The notes under the pieces: generated by a model
Databases searched by the model: none
What the model was told of the DNA's origin: nothing
What the model saw: the letters and a program-made list of their open reading frames with translations, nothing else
Source of the DNA: Sedimentisphaerales bacterium
Lineage (GTDB): Bacteria; Planctomycetota; Phycisphaerae; Sedimentisphaerales; Anaerobacaceae
Length of the DNA: 50,468 nt
Direction: 5' to 3'
Assembly: GCA_016931715.1 (NCBI GenBank)
Contig: JAFGEF010000095.1
Location: 1-50,468 of the forward strand
Program-made: the position numbers and the translations under genes
Shown here: in pieces, positions 9,253 to 17,416 of the stretch
Layout: each line of letters opens with the position of its first letter
Position numbering within the stretch: the stretch's first letter is position 1

Positions 9253-11835
9253 ATGCATGGTTGGGCAAGTACGGGAATTGACAGTCTGGACACCGTTTTT
9301 ACAGGCTTAAACAAAGGGGATAATGTAGTCTGGCAGGTAGATGGAATCGAAGATTTTATTAAATTTGTCACTCCTTACGTTGAAAAAGCAATTTCACAGC
9401 AGCGTAAAGTCGTTTATATGCGTTTCGCAAGTCACGAACCTTTCGTCAAACCTGGTGCGGGCGTAAAAATTTATGAACTCAGCGCATACAGCGGCTTTGA
9501 AACCTTCACTACTCAGGTTCACGAAATTATCGCCTCCGAAGGTAAAGAAGCATATTATGTCTTCGACTGCCTCTCATATCTGCTCGATGCCTGGGCAACA
9601 GACCTTATGATTGGCAACTTTTTCATGGTAACATGCCCTTTTCTGTATGAGCTTGATACTATCGCATATTTCGCACTTATAAGAAATCGCCATTCGTTCA
9701 AAACAATCGCAAGAATCAGAGACACGACTCAGCTTCTTATCGACTTGTATAACATCGAAGATAAATACTGTGTACATCCTTTGAAAGTCTGGAAACGCTA
9801 CTCTGCTACGATGTTTCTGCCTCACCTGCAGCAGGATGATAAATTCGTCCCGATAACGAGCAGCGTTGATGCAACAAAATTGATTTCGTATATATCTGAG
9901 AGAAGCGTTCAGCATTCTGAAAGAATATTGGACTACTGGGACAAGTTGTTTGCTCAGGCCGCTGAAATTGGCGAACAATGGGATGCTCCTGAACAGGAGA
10001 GATACCAGACTATAGACAGGCTATGCAGCGTGATGATAGGCAGGGACGAGAGAATGCTTTCTCTTGTCAAAAAGCACTTTACTATCGAGGATTTGCAGAC
10101 GATAAAAAGCAGGCTTATTGGAACAGGATTCATAGGCGGCAAAGCTGTTGGAATGCTTCTTGCGAATAAAATCATATCTAAACAAGAAGTTGGTTTGAAA
10201 GGGCAAATCGAACCGCACGATTCTTTTTACGTCGGTTCCGACGTTTTTTACACATACCTTGTAGAGAACGGCTTATGGAAACTAAGAGTCGAGCAGAAGA
10301 CAAAGGAAGGTTATTTCAAGGCTGCTGCTGAACTCAGAGAAAAACTCCTCAAGGGAAAGTTCCCCGACCAGATACGCGAGCAGTTCCAGGAAATGATTGA
10401 ATATTACGGCCAGTCTCCGATAATCGTGCGCTCAAGCTCACTGCTGGAAGACGCTTTCGGGAACGCGTTCGCCGGAAAATATGAAAGTATATTCTGTGTC
10501 AACCAGGGCACACCTGAAGAGAGATACACGAACTTCGAAGAAGCGGTACGAAGAGTATTTGCCAGTACTATGGACGAAGATGCCCTGACGTACAGGCTGC
10601 AAAGAGGTCTTGACCAGAGTGATGAACAAATGGCGCTTCTGGTGCAGAGAGTCTCAGGCTCATATCGCGGCAGTTACTTCTTTCCTGATTTGGCGGGTGT
10701 CGGATTATCGCACAACGCATTCGTCTGGAAACCTGACCTTAATCCGGCCGCAGGCATGATCAGGCTCGTATTCGGACTTGGAACAAGAGCTGTCAATCGT
10801 GTCGAAGATGATTACCCGAGGATTATTTCGCTTGACCAGCCTCTTGCAAGGCCTATTTCCGGAGTCAGTGATATAAGGAAATATTCTCAACATAATGTTG
10901 ACCTGCTTGACACAAAAGATAACTGTCTGAAAACAGTTCTCTTCAGCGGGATTGTCGAGAAGAAATTCGATATTAAACTGGAATATGTAGCCGTCAGGGA
11001 TTATCAGTTGGCAAGACTGGCAAGGCAGAAAGGTGAAAACAGGACCGATTACTGGCTGCTGACTTTTGAAAAACTTCTTACTGAGACAACTTTTGTCAAT
11101 ACTATGCAGAAGATTCTCAAGACACTCGAACAGAATTATGATTATCCTGTAGATATCGAATTTACTGTAAACTTCACACACGACAACAAGCCGATAATTA
11201 ATCTTCTTCAGTGCCGCCCTCTCCAGACAAGAGGCGAAAAACCCCGTATGAAAATGCCGGATAATCCCGCTGCAAATGATATTCTTTTCAAGTGCGATGG
11301 TTATTTCATGGGCGGCTCTATAGCCCAGAAAATAACGAAAATAATCTATGTCGAGCCGCAGGCATATATCGACCTGACACTCACAGAAAAATATGACATC
11401 GCAAGGTTAGTAGGAAAACTCAACAGAATGATAACCGACAGAAATACCGAACCGACTTTACTCCTTGGCCCTGGAAGATGGGGCACTTCTACACCGAGCC
11501 TGGGGGTTCCCGTCGATTTCCACGAGATAAATAATGTCACTGTGCTGGCGGAAATTGCTTACGAAGGAGCCAATTTGATGCCGGAGCTTTCATTCGGAAC
11601 TCACTTCTTCCAGGATTTGGTGGAAAGTGACATTTTTTACACTGCAATTTTCCCGGGAAAACCAAATACAATTTTTAATATCGCCAAGCTCGATAGTATG
11701 CCTAATGAGCTTGCTGAAATCCTGCCTGAAAGCGAAAAATATAAAAACGTGCTAAAACTTTGCAATCTTAAATCCAACAAGCTGCAGATTATCAGTGATT
11801 TAACCACACAGAAACTAATTTGTCTGGATGCTTGA
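9253..11835 (+). CDS. PEP/pyruvate-binding domain protein with RecA/KaiC-like N-terminus
   Basis: This is an 860-aa cytoplasmic protein. Residues 1-190 begin STGIDSLDTVFTGLNKGDNV, like KaiC/RadA ATPases, but the Walker A loop is degenerate (QVDGIEDF), so ATP hydrolysis there is doubtful. From about residue 285 it matches the N-terminal nucleotide-binding half of PPDK/PEP synthase: GTGFIGGKAVGM (291-301), PIIVRSSSLLEDAFGNAFAG (388-408), and a later VFGLGTRAVNRVEDDYPR. A C-terminal LLGPGRWGTSTPSLG region is characteristic of a PEP/pyruvate-binding subfamily. The phospho-histidine swivel and PEP-utilizing barrel of full PPDK are not apparent. AAAGGTGAT precedes the start. The gene lies behind the gdhA terminator, so it is probably independently transcribed. 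The reaction is unknown. Confidence 0.8.
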   Translation: MHGWASTGIDSLDTVFTGLNKGDNVVWQVDGIEDFIKFVTPYVEKAISQQRKVVYMRFASHEPFVKPGAGVKIYELSAYSGFETFTTQVHEIIASEGKEAYYVFDCLSYLLDAWATDLMIGNFFMVTCPFLYELDTIAYFALIRNRHSFKTIARIRDTTQLLIDLYNIEDKYCVHPLKVWKRYSATMFLPHLQQDDKFVPITSSVDATKLISYISERSVQHSERILDYWDKLFAQAAEIGEQWDAPEQERYQTIDRLCSVMIGRDERMLSLVKKHFTIEDLQTIKSRLIGTGFIGGKAVGMLLANKIISKQEVGLKGQIEPHDSFYVGSDVFYTYLVENGLWKLRVEQKTKEGYFKAAAELREKLLKGKFPDQIREQFQEMIEYYGQSPIIVRSSSLLEDAFGNAFAGKYESIFCVNQGTPEERYTNFEEAVRRVFASTMDEDALTYRLQRGLDQSDEQMALLVQRVSGSYRGSYFFPDLAGVGLSHNAFVWKPDLNPAAGMIRLVFGLGTRAVNRVEDDYPRIISLDQPLARPISGVSDIRKYSQHNVDLLDTKDNCLKTVLFSGIVEKKFDIKLEYVAVRDYQLARLARQKGENRTDYWLLTFEKLLTETTFVNTMQKILKTLEQNYDYPVDIEFTVNFTHDNKPIINLLQCRPLQTRGEKPRMKMPDNPAANDILFKCDGYFMGGSIAQKITKIIYVEPQAYIDLTLTEKYDIARLVGKLNRMITDRNTEPTLLLGPGRWGTSTPSLGVPVDFHEINNVTVLAEIAYEGANLMPELSFGTHFFQDLVESDIFYTAIFPGKPNTIFNIAKLDSMPNELAEILPESEKYKNVLKLCNLKSNKLQIISDLTTQKLICLDA

Positions 11836-11905
11836 AAAAAACGAAGCTTGCGCAACTATTGCCAATAAATATTAGGCATTCATTTTGTGTTATTTTCAGG
11901 AATAT

Positions 11906-13708
11906 TTATTCCTTGGCTCCGTGCTTACGCAATAATTCAACAATTTCAGTCTTTCCATTTTGCTCAGCTAAATCTAAAGGTGTAATGCCATCATCCTTCT
12001 CAACATTAACATCGGCGCCACTATTTACCAGCAGTTCAACTATATTCCTATGGCCGCCAGCAATAGCCTGGTGTAAGGCTGTCCAACCGCCTATGCGCTT
12101 TGTTTTAACATTCGCACCTTTCGTCAGAAGAAGTTTTACTATATCTTGATGACCAGAAGCGGAAGCAGTGTGCAGTGGTGTCCAGCCCCAGTTGTTTGAA
12201 ATATTAACATTCGCTCCTTTATCAATGAGTACTTTGGCCACATCCAAGTAACCTCCGTTAGATGCCATGTATAGCGGTGTCCAGCCTCCATTATTCTTTA
12301 TATTGACATCTGCACCTGATTCAATAAGCGATTGAACCTTTTCCAAGTCACCTTTTTCAGCAGCTTCCAGGATTGCTGAGATAGAAATATTGACCAGTTC
12401 CTGACCGGGTATAGTACTTCCAGTCATGTTCCTGGTAAAGATAATAGCATCAAACATTTCGGTCCAATTATATTCATGATTTACATATCCGAATGGCCGA
12501 GCTATTAACTTCTCTTCGAACCAGGCTCCGTCTGGATTAAGGTTGCGAAAATCTATAAAGGCATTTTGAAGCCCTGCCTGTACCAAGAGTTCTTCAACAG
12601 AGCCAGCTTCAGGTGGAGCTAATTGCTCTGGTACATTACTGGACAAAACCTTCCACCAACCTTCTGCAGCAGTAAAAGCTATTGTGTAAACTGTTTTACC
12701 AAGCACTTTGTATACCTCATGGCCCATTGACGTACCAGACGGAGGATTGCGACTGATATGACTTGAGGCAGCCCAAACGATTATCTTTCGATTAGGATAC
12801 ACTGTATTGACTAACCAAATTAAATTACGAGCCATTTGTTCATCACGAAGATTTCCACTTGCATTGGGATCAGTCAACATTAAAGCAAATGTCGATGTAC
12901 TTGCTGCAAACTGTCGCCAAAATGCTAATTCAACTTCAGAAAGCTCTTCTGAAGCCCTGGCATCATCAAGAACCTTATTCCATAAGGATAATGCATTGTG
13001 TGATATCATATCTCTATCTTGACTCGATTTAGATAACTGTCGTGATAGGACAAATAATTTTTTGAGTGTTTCCAAAAGATTAGTACGGCTTTCACTATTA
13101 ATGGCGTCTGTGCCAAGTTTATTAAGCAGACTATTAACATCCTCGATAAGGAGGTCACGAGATGCACTTGCTGTAAATTGACAGTCAAAACCACACAGTT
13201 CAAGCGGCAGGTTACTTTTTGATGCTTGCCCCCAGTATTCAATAAGCGGTTTGACCTGTTCACTAGCTCCCCATATTCCAAAGACACCCATCTTGAAAGC
13301 CTTATACGGTTCAGTACCCTTAATCAAAAGGTCCCAGGCTTTATGACAGTCATACAAACCGCTCTCGAATGCTAATACATTAAAACCTAATCTCTGGTGT
13401 AAAAACTTTATTAACCGGGTCTTGGCTATAAAAGTGGCTCCATCGCCATGTGTTTGCTCACCAAGCTGCACGATACGGGCATCTCCAATTGCCCTTGCTA
13501 AAGGTTCCAAATCTGAGAAGTCTTCATCGTTAGGATCAATGCTCTTTAGCTGTATCGCGTTTTTCTTGAGCCAGGTAACACGAAAATCTTTTTCAGAAAG
13601 TATCTCCTCACTAATGGATTCATTGTTAATTGATAAAACTAAAATAGCAGCATAAAGTAATATTTGTATTAATTTACGAAGACCTATATTCATCTTTTTA
13701 GTTTCCAT
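11906..13708 (-). CDS. Erythromycin-esterase-like protein with C-terminal ankyrin repeats
   Basis: This 600-aa protein has a hydrophobic N-terminal segment (about residues 10-27), suggesting export or membrane anchoring. Residues about 65-430 resemble the erythromycin esterase (Ere/succinoglycan-biosynthesis-linked) family. They carry LGEQTHGDG (E84, H87, the E-x-x-H active-site pair), LAFESG, and a later WAASSHISR that supplies the second conserved His. Residues about 450-598 hold five ankyrin repeats (WTPLYMASNGG..., WTPLHTASASGH..., WTALHQAIAGGH...). The family contains macrolide-ring hydrolases but also many enzymes of unknown substrate, so resistance should not be assumed. The fusion with ankyrins is unusual. 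It lies 92 bp downstream of a second ankyrin protein gene on the same strand, and the two may be co-transcribed. Confidence 0.8.
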   Translation of the reverse strand: METKKMNIGLRKLIQILLYAAILVLSINNESISEEILSEKDFRVTWLKKNAIQLKSIDPNDEDFSDLEPLARAIGDARIVQLGEQTHGDGATFIAKTRLIKFLHQRLGFNVLAFESGLYDCHKAWDLLIKGTEPYKAFKMGVFGIWGASEQVKPLIEYWGQASKSNLPLELCGFDCQFTASASRDLLIEDVNSLLNKLGTDAINSESRTNLLETLKKLFVLSRQLSKSSQDRDMISHNALSLWNKVLDDARASEELSEVELAFWRQFAASTSTFALMLTDPNASGNLRDEQMARNLIWLVNTVYPNRKIIVWAASSHISRNPPSGTSMGHEVYKVLGKTVYTIAFTAAEGWWKVLSSNVPEQLAPPEAGSVEELLVQAGLQNAFIDFRNLNPDGAWFEEKLIARPFGYVNHEYNWTEMFDAIIFTRNMTGSTIPGQELVNISISAILEAAEKGDLEKVQSLIESGADVNIKNNGGWTPLYMASNGGYLDVAKVLIDKGANVNISNNWGWTPLHTASASGHQDIVKLLLTKGANVKTKRIGGWTALHQAIAGGHRNIVELLVNSGADVNVEKDDGITPLDLAEQNGKTEIVELLRKHGAKE

Positions 13709-13800
13709 ATTTCCTGCGCCTTAATAGAATATAAGAATATATACAATGAACAAAATAGATATAATGGGTATAATATCATTTCAGTTTACAATTCTTTCCG

Positions 13801-16800
13801 TCAATTAAAAGATATTTGTTTAAGAGTATTTATCTTTTCATCCAAGTCATTGATGCTGAATCCTTCGGCTATGACAACATGTTCTGGGTCCGTAAGAATT
13901 AACCATGGCATAGCCTGTACGCCCCATTCGCGGAGTTTTTCTTCCATTTTACCTGTCAATATACCGGCAGAGAAGGAAATCTTATTCTCCTTAATCCAGT
14001 TATTAAAAGCCTCCTGTTCAATCTCTGAAGCCTGTACTGCTATTGTAATAACATTTTTTTGCTTTAACTGCCCGGCCCGTTCAGTAAGCTGACTGATACA
14101 ATTCCTCGACGGCCGCTGTTCTATATCGAAAAAACAAACAAGTATCTTTTTATCATTAACATCAACAGGTGAGAGCTTAATTCCCAATTCATTTAGTTCA
14201 GGCAATTTCTTTCCAATTAGTGAACGATAGTCCTGGAGAAATCGGACCACTGCTGTTCGCCTCTCAGCCTGTGCTAATGATAATGGAGTTTCTCCTTTTT
14301 CTGTTTTTAGATTGATGTCGGCGCCATGCGCAATCAATAATTGAACAATTTCCAAATTTCCATTTCTACAAGCTACATGAAATGGAGTCCAGCCTGCCCA
14401 ACCAACAGAATTGCTAAAAGCTTTTGAGTTAACATCAACTCCTTGGCTTAGCAGTAACTCGATTATTTCCATATTTCTTCCATTAACTGCTCGGTGCAAC
14501 ATAGTATTCCCAAACATATTCGTAGTTTTTGGATTGGCACCTGCACCGAGCAGTAAAACTGCCATATCTATTGTATTGGCTAAAAAAAGTGGTGTTAAAC
14601 CGTTCTTATCCTTCAGGTCTACTTCTGCCCCATTACTTAGCAAAATATCCACTATATCCTTGTGTCCACCCAGAACGGCACATTGAAGTGGAGTAAATCC
14701 TCCTTTGTCCTGCAAATTAACGTTAATACCTTGTGATAGGTACTCTCTAACCTTTGTTAACTCACCTATATATGATGAAACATGAATAGGAGGAATATAT
14801 AGATCTTTGGTAATAAGAAATTTTAGCATCTCATCCTTATGTTGCATCATAGCGACATTTACTAGAGTGATGCCGTAATGCAGTGTATTTATATTTGCAC
14901 CTTTTGATATGAGTAACGCCGCCGTATCGATGTGTCCCTGTCCTACTGATCGACAAAGCGGTGATTCGCCATAAAGTGTCATGGCCTCGATATTTGCACC
15001 GTGTTCAATAAGAAACTCTGCCATTTCTGTGTTCCCAGCATATGCTGCGCAGGCAAGTGCCGTTGCTCCATGTTCCTGTTTTGCTTCTATGTCAGCACCC
15101 TTATCCAAGAGAAACTCGATGATCTCCTTTTGATTACGAGGCACAGCCCTAATTAGCGCTGTATAATCTCCATCATCTCTGGCTTCCAGATTCGCTCCTT
15201 CAGAGATTAAGCGTTTGATTTCGTCGATATTACCCGAAGAGACCGCACTAAAAAGAGTTTCTTTGACTCCATGTTTTCGCAGAAGATTTACCATCTCATT
15301 ATTTTTCCTCTGCCTGGCAATATCTAAAAGAGTGCGGCCGCCGCTTATCGGAAAATTTATTGCTGCTCCCTTTTCGATTAAAAATTCCACAATGTCTTTA
15401 TGACCATTATTGACTGCTGTATATAAAGGCGGCATATTGTAACCCGCAATTATTGACACGTTGTTGCGATTTCGTATGTTGATATATGCTCCTTTAGAGA
15501 TCAGCAATTTTACTATTTCAAGATGACCTTCAGAAGCAGCTCCGTAAATTGGAGTAAAACCTCTCTGGTCACTTAAGTTCACATTCATACCTTTGGAAAG
15601 AAACAGTTCCACAAGGCTAATATCACCACTGAGAGCTGCCTGATGCAAAACAGAACCGTCATTACCCATCTGAGCATTAATGTCGGCCCCTTTATCCATA
15701 AGGAAATTAACCACTTCTTTTTGTGCTCCGGTAACAGCCCAGAATAAAGCGGTCCAGCCGACTTCATCCTTTGAATCAATCTCTGTTCCCTTCCCAATGA
15801 AATCTTTTACACGCTCCAAATCACCTGCACAAGCAGCCATATGGAAACTCGATTTATCAATTCCTTTAGATAAAAACAGTTTGACCATATCAATGCTACC
15901 CTGAGAGGCTGCTTCATATAAAGCTGTCGAGCCATCTTCGTCTTTCACATCGTATTTAGCTCCATTATCAACAAGAGCCTTTACTATATCAAAATCCTCC
16001 ATCCAAACAGCTTCATAAAGAATGGAATCACCTTCTGACGCACTAAAATTAACCTTGGCGCCTTTGCTTATTAAAAGATTAACCATGTCTTTATTGCTAT
16101 TCCATATGGCATAATATAAAGGAGTATAGCTGCCTTCATCCCCGATATTAGGATCTGCTCCATGCTCTAAAAGGAGTTTAGCTATATCGTTGGAATCGTT
16201 ATTAACTGCTATTAACAGAGGAGTATCGCCGTTCTCGTACTCATTGACATCTGCGCCCTTGTCCAGAAATTCTTTGACTTTTTCCATATTTTTTAATTTC
16301 ACCGCCGCATGAAGAGTCGAGATAGTTACCGACCTGGAAAAAAGGTCTAAAATTTCCTTGCGATTTTGCCTGACAGCAATATCAATTGGCGTCTGCCCCC
16401 TGTTGTTACCGATGTTTATATCAGCTTTAGCAGAAAGGAGAATTTTTACCAAGTCAATATTATTATTCTGAACTGCGATATACAGGGCTGTACGGCCGGT
16501 CTCGTCTTGAATATCGATATTAGCACTTTTTTCCAAAAGAAGCTCGGCAATGTCTTTACGATTGTTACTTACCGCTATATGCAATGCGGTACTGTTACTT
16601 TCGAGCTTATTCACATCTGCCCCTTCAGCAATAAGCCTTTTAACTTCAGCCAAATCACCGGCAAGTGCGGCTTTATGCAACGACTTAGAAGGCTGCTCTT
16701 CCTGTTTATTTACACTTTCTGCTTCTACAAGAGCGGCTGGAACAGGTGCAATCGGCATAGTAATAACAACTATTATTATCATAAATGCTGAAACAATAAC

Positions 16801-16839
16801 ACTCGGATTTATCCGTAAATTTTCTCTTCGACAAAGCAT
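13801..16839 (-). CDS. Exported giant ankyrin-repeat protein with thioredoxin-like C-terminus
   Basis: This 1012-aa protein has a signal peptide or anchor at about residues 13-37. It then carries about 26 ankyrin repeats over residues about 55-875, in two blocks separated by degenerate repeats. The final about 130 residues resemble a redoxin/TlpA-type thioredoxin fold: IGKKLPELN, then DKKILVCFFDI, PSRNCISQLTER, and WGVQAMPWLILTDPEHVV with a cis-Pro-like MPW. The usual CxxC is reduced to a single Cys in SRNC, so classical disulfide reductase activity is doubtful. Ankyrins bind proteins; the combined role is unknown. GGATGG lies 6 bases before the ATG. It is upstream of the esterase-ankyrin gene on the same strand. 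Confidence 0.85.
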   Translation of the reverse strand: MLCRRENLRINPSVIVSAFMIIIVVITMPIAPVPAALVEAESVNKQEEQPSKSLHKAALAGDLAEVKRLIAEGADVNKLESNSTALHIAVSNNRKDIAELLLEKSANIDIQDETGRTALYIAVQNNNIDLVKILLSAKADINIGNNRGQTPIDIAVRQNRKEILDLFSRSVTISTLHAAVKLKNMEKVKEFLDKGADVNEYENGDTPLLIAVNNDSNDIAKLLLEHGADPNIGDEGSYTPLYYAIWNSNKDMVNLLISKGAKVNFSASEGDSILYEAVWMEDFDIVKALVDNGAKYDVKDEDGSTALYEAASQGSIDMVKLFLSKGIDKSSFHMAACAGDLERVKDFIGKGTEIDSKDEVGWTALFWAVTGAQKEVVNFLMDKGADINAQMGNDGSVLHQAALSGDISLVELFLSKGMNVNLSDQRGFTPIYGAASEGHLEIVKLLISKGAYINIRNRNNVSIIAGYNMPPLYTAVNNGHKDIVEFLIEKGAAINFPISGGRTLLDIARQRKNNEMVNLLRKHGVKETLFSAVSSGNIDEIKRLISEGANLEARDDGDYTALIRAVPRNQKEIIEFLLDKGADIEAKQEHGATALACAAYAGNTEMAEFLIEHGANIEAMTLYGESPLCRSVGQGHIDTAALLISKGANINTLHYGITLVNVAMMQHKDEMLKFLITKDLYIPPIHVSSYIGELTKVREYLSQGINVNLQDKGGFTPLQCAVLGGHKDIVDILLSNGAEVDLKDKNGLTPLFLANTIDMAVLLLGAGANPKTTNMFGNTMLHRAVNGRNMEIIELLLSQGVDVNSKAFSNSVGWAGWTPFHVACRNGNLEIVQLLIAHGADINLKTEKGETPLSLAQAERRTAVVRFLQDYRSLIGKKLPELNELGIKLSPVDVNDKKILVCFFDIEQRPSRNCISQLTERAGQLKQKNVITIAVQASEIEQEAFNNWIKENKISFSAGILTGKMEEKLREWGVQAMPWLILTDPEHVVIAEGFSINDLDEKINTLKQISFN

Positions 16840-16977
16840 GGTTTTCCATCCTTTCCTAAAAAAATTGAATTAGACCGTCTGTAGATAAAGTTTGAATATC
16901 GATGTGATTTTTTATTTTCATATCATAACCTCACCCAAATTACATGAGAATATCGTCAATGAATGAAAATCAAAAAA

Positions 16978-16998
16978 TTATAATGGAAAGCATTATAA
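16978..16998. repeat. Perfect 8-bp hairpin upstream of the ankyrin gene
   Basis: TTATAATG and CATTATAA flank the loop GAAAG. The hairpin lies 139 bp upstream of the ankyrin start. It could be an operator or a 5'-leader hairpin. Apart from this and the fold-back element that follows, nothing recognisable is seen in the 577 bp between 16839 and 17417. Confidence 0.5.
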
Positions 16999-17189
16999 CC
17001 TCGGAAAGTAATTACAACAACAAAAATCAATCCTTAATCAAAAGCGGGTATTTTCTGTTTTGGTGCTGCTTTTCTGATTCTATGGTGACAAAATGAAGAA
17101 TAATGGGAATGCAATGAGGTTTCTTTTTCCTTTTTTTTCTTCAATAATAGAAAAATTTTGGTATGATATTAAATATTTTAATATTTTTT

Positions 17190-17385
17190 AAGGACTCTGT
17201 AAAATTGAAGTTAGACATATATTAAGAAAGAAAAAATTTCTTATTTTTCAATTTTTTCTTTCTTAAACAATGAAACTAACTTGTCAATTAATATAAGTTA
17301 CATAGATGCGGCAGAATGTATGAAGAAAATATTACAAACCGATTTTCTTCATACATTATATGTCTAACTTCAATTTTGCAGAACT
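17190..17385. mobile_element. MITE-like fold-back element
   Basis: Outer inverted repeats of 26 bp (17196-17221 and 17357-17382) differ at one position only. Directly inside them are two perfect 16-bp hairpins: 17222-17237 with 17251-17266, and 17315-17330 with 17342-17357. A weaker third arm is TAACTT (17277-17282) with AAGTTA (17295-17300). The element would fold as a multi-armed cloverleaf. The direct repeat TTTTAATATTTTTT flanks it at 17176-17189 and 17386-17399 and could be a target-site duplication, though it is AT-rich. No open reading frame is inside. It ends about 31 bp before the next gene's start codon, and its right part could carry that gene's promoter. Confidence 0.75.
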
Positions 17386-17416
17386 TTTTAATATTTTTTT
17401 CCAAAGGAGCTTGATT

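Noticed and set aside
11906..13708. Antibiotic resistance gene call for the Ere-like protein
   Set aside because: Only the fold and active-site pair are visible; family members act on many unknown substrates.
17360..17416. Upstream start for the CE15-like gene
   Set aside because: It starts inside the fold-back element and would bury the signal peptide; the ATG at 17417 has a good ribosome site.
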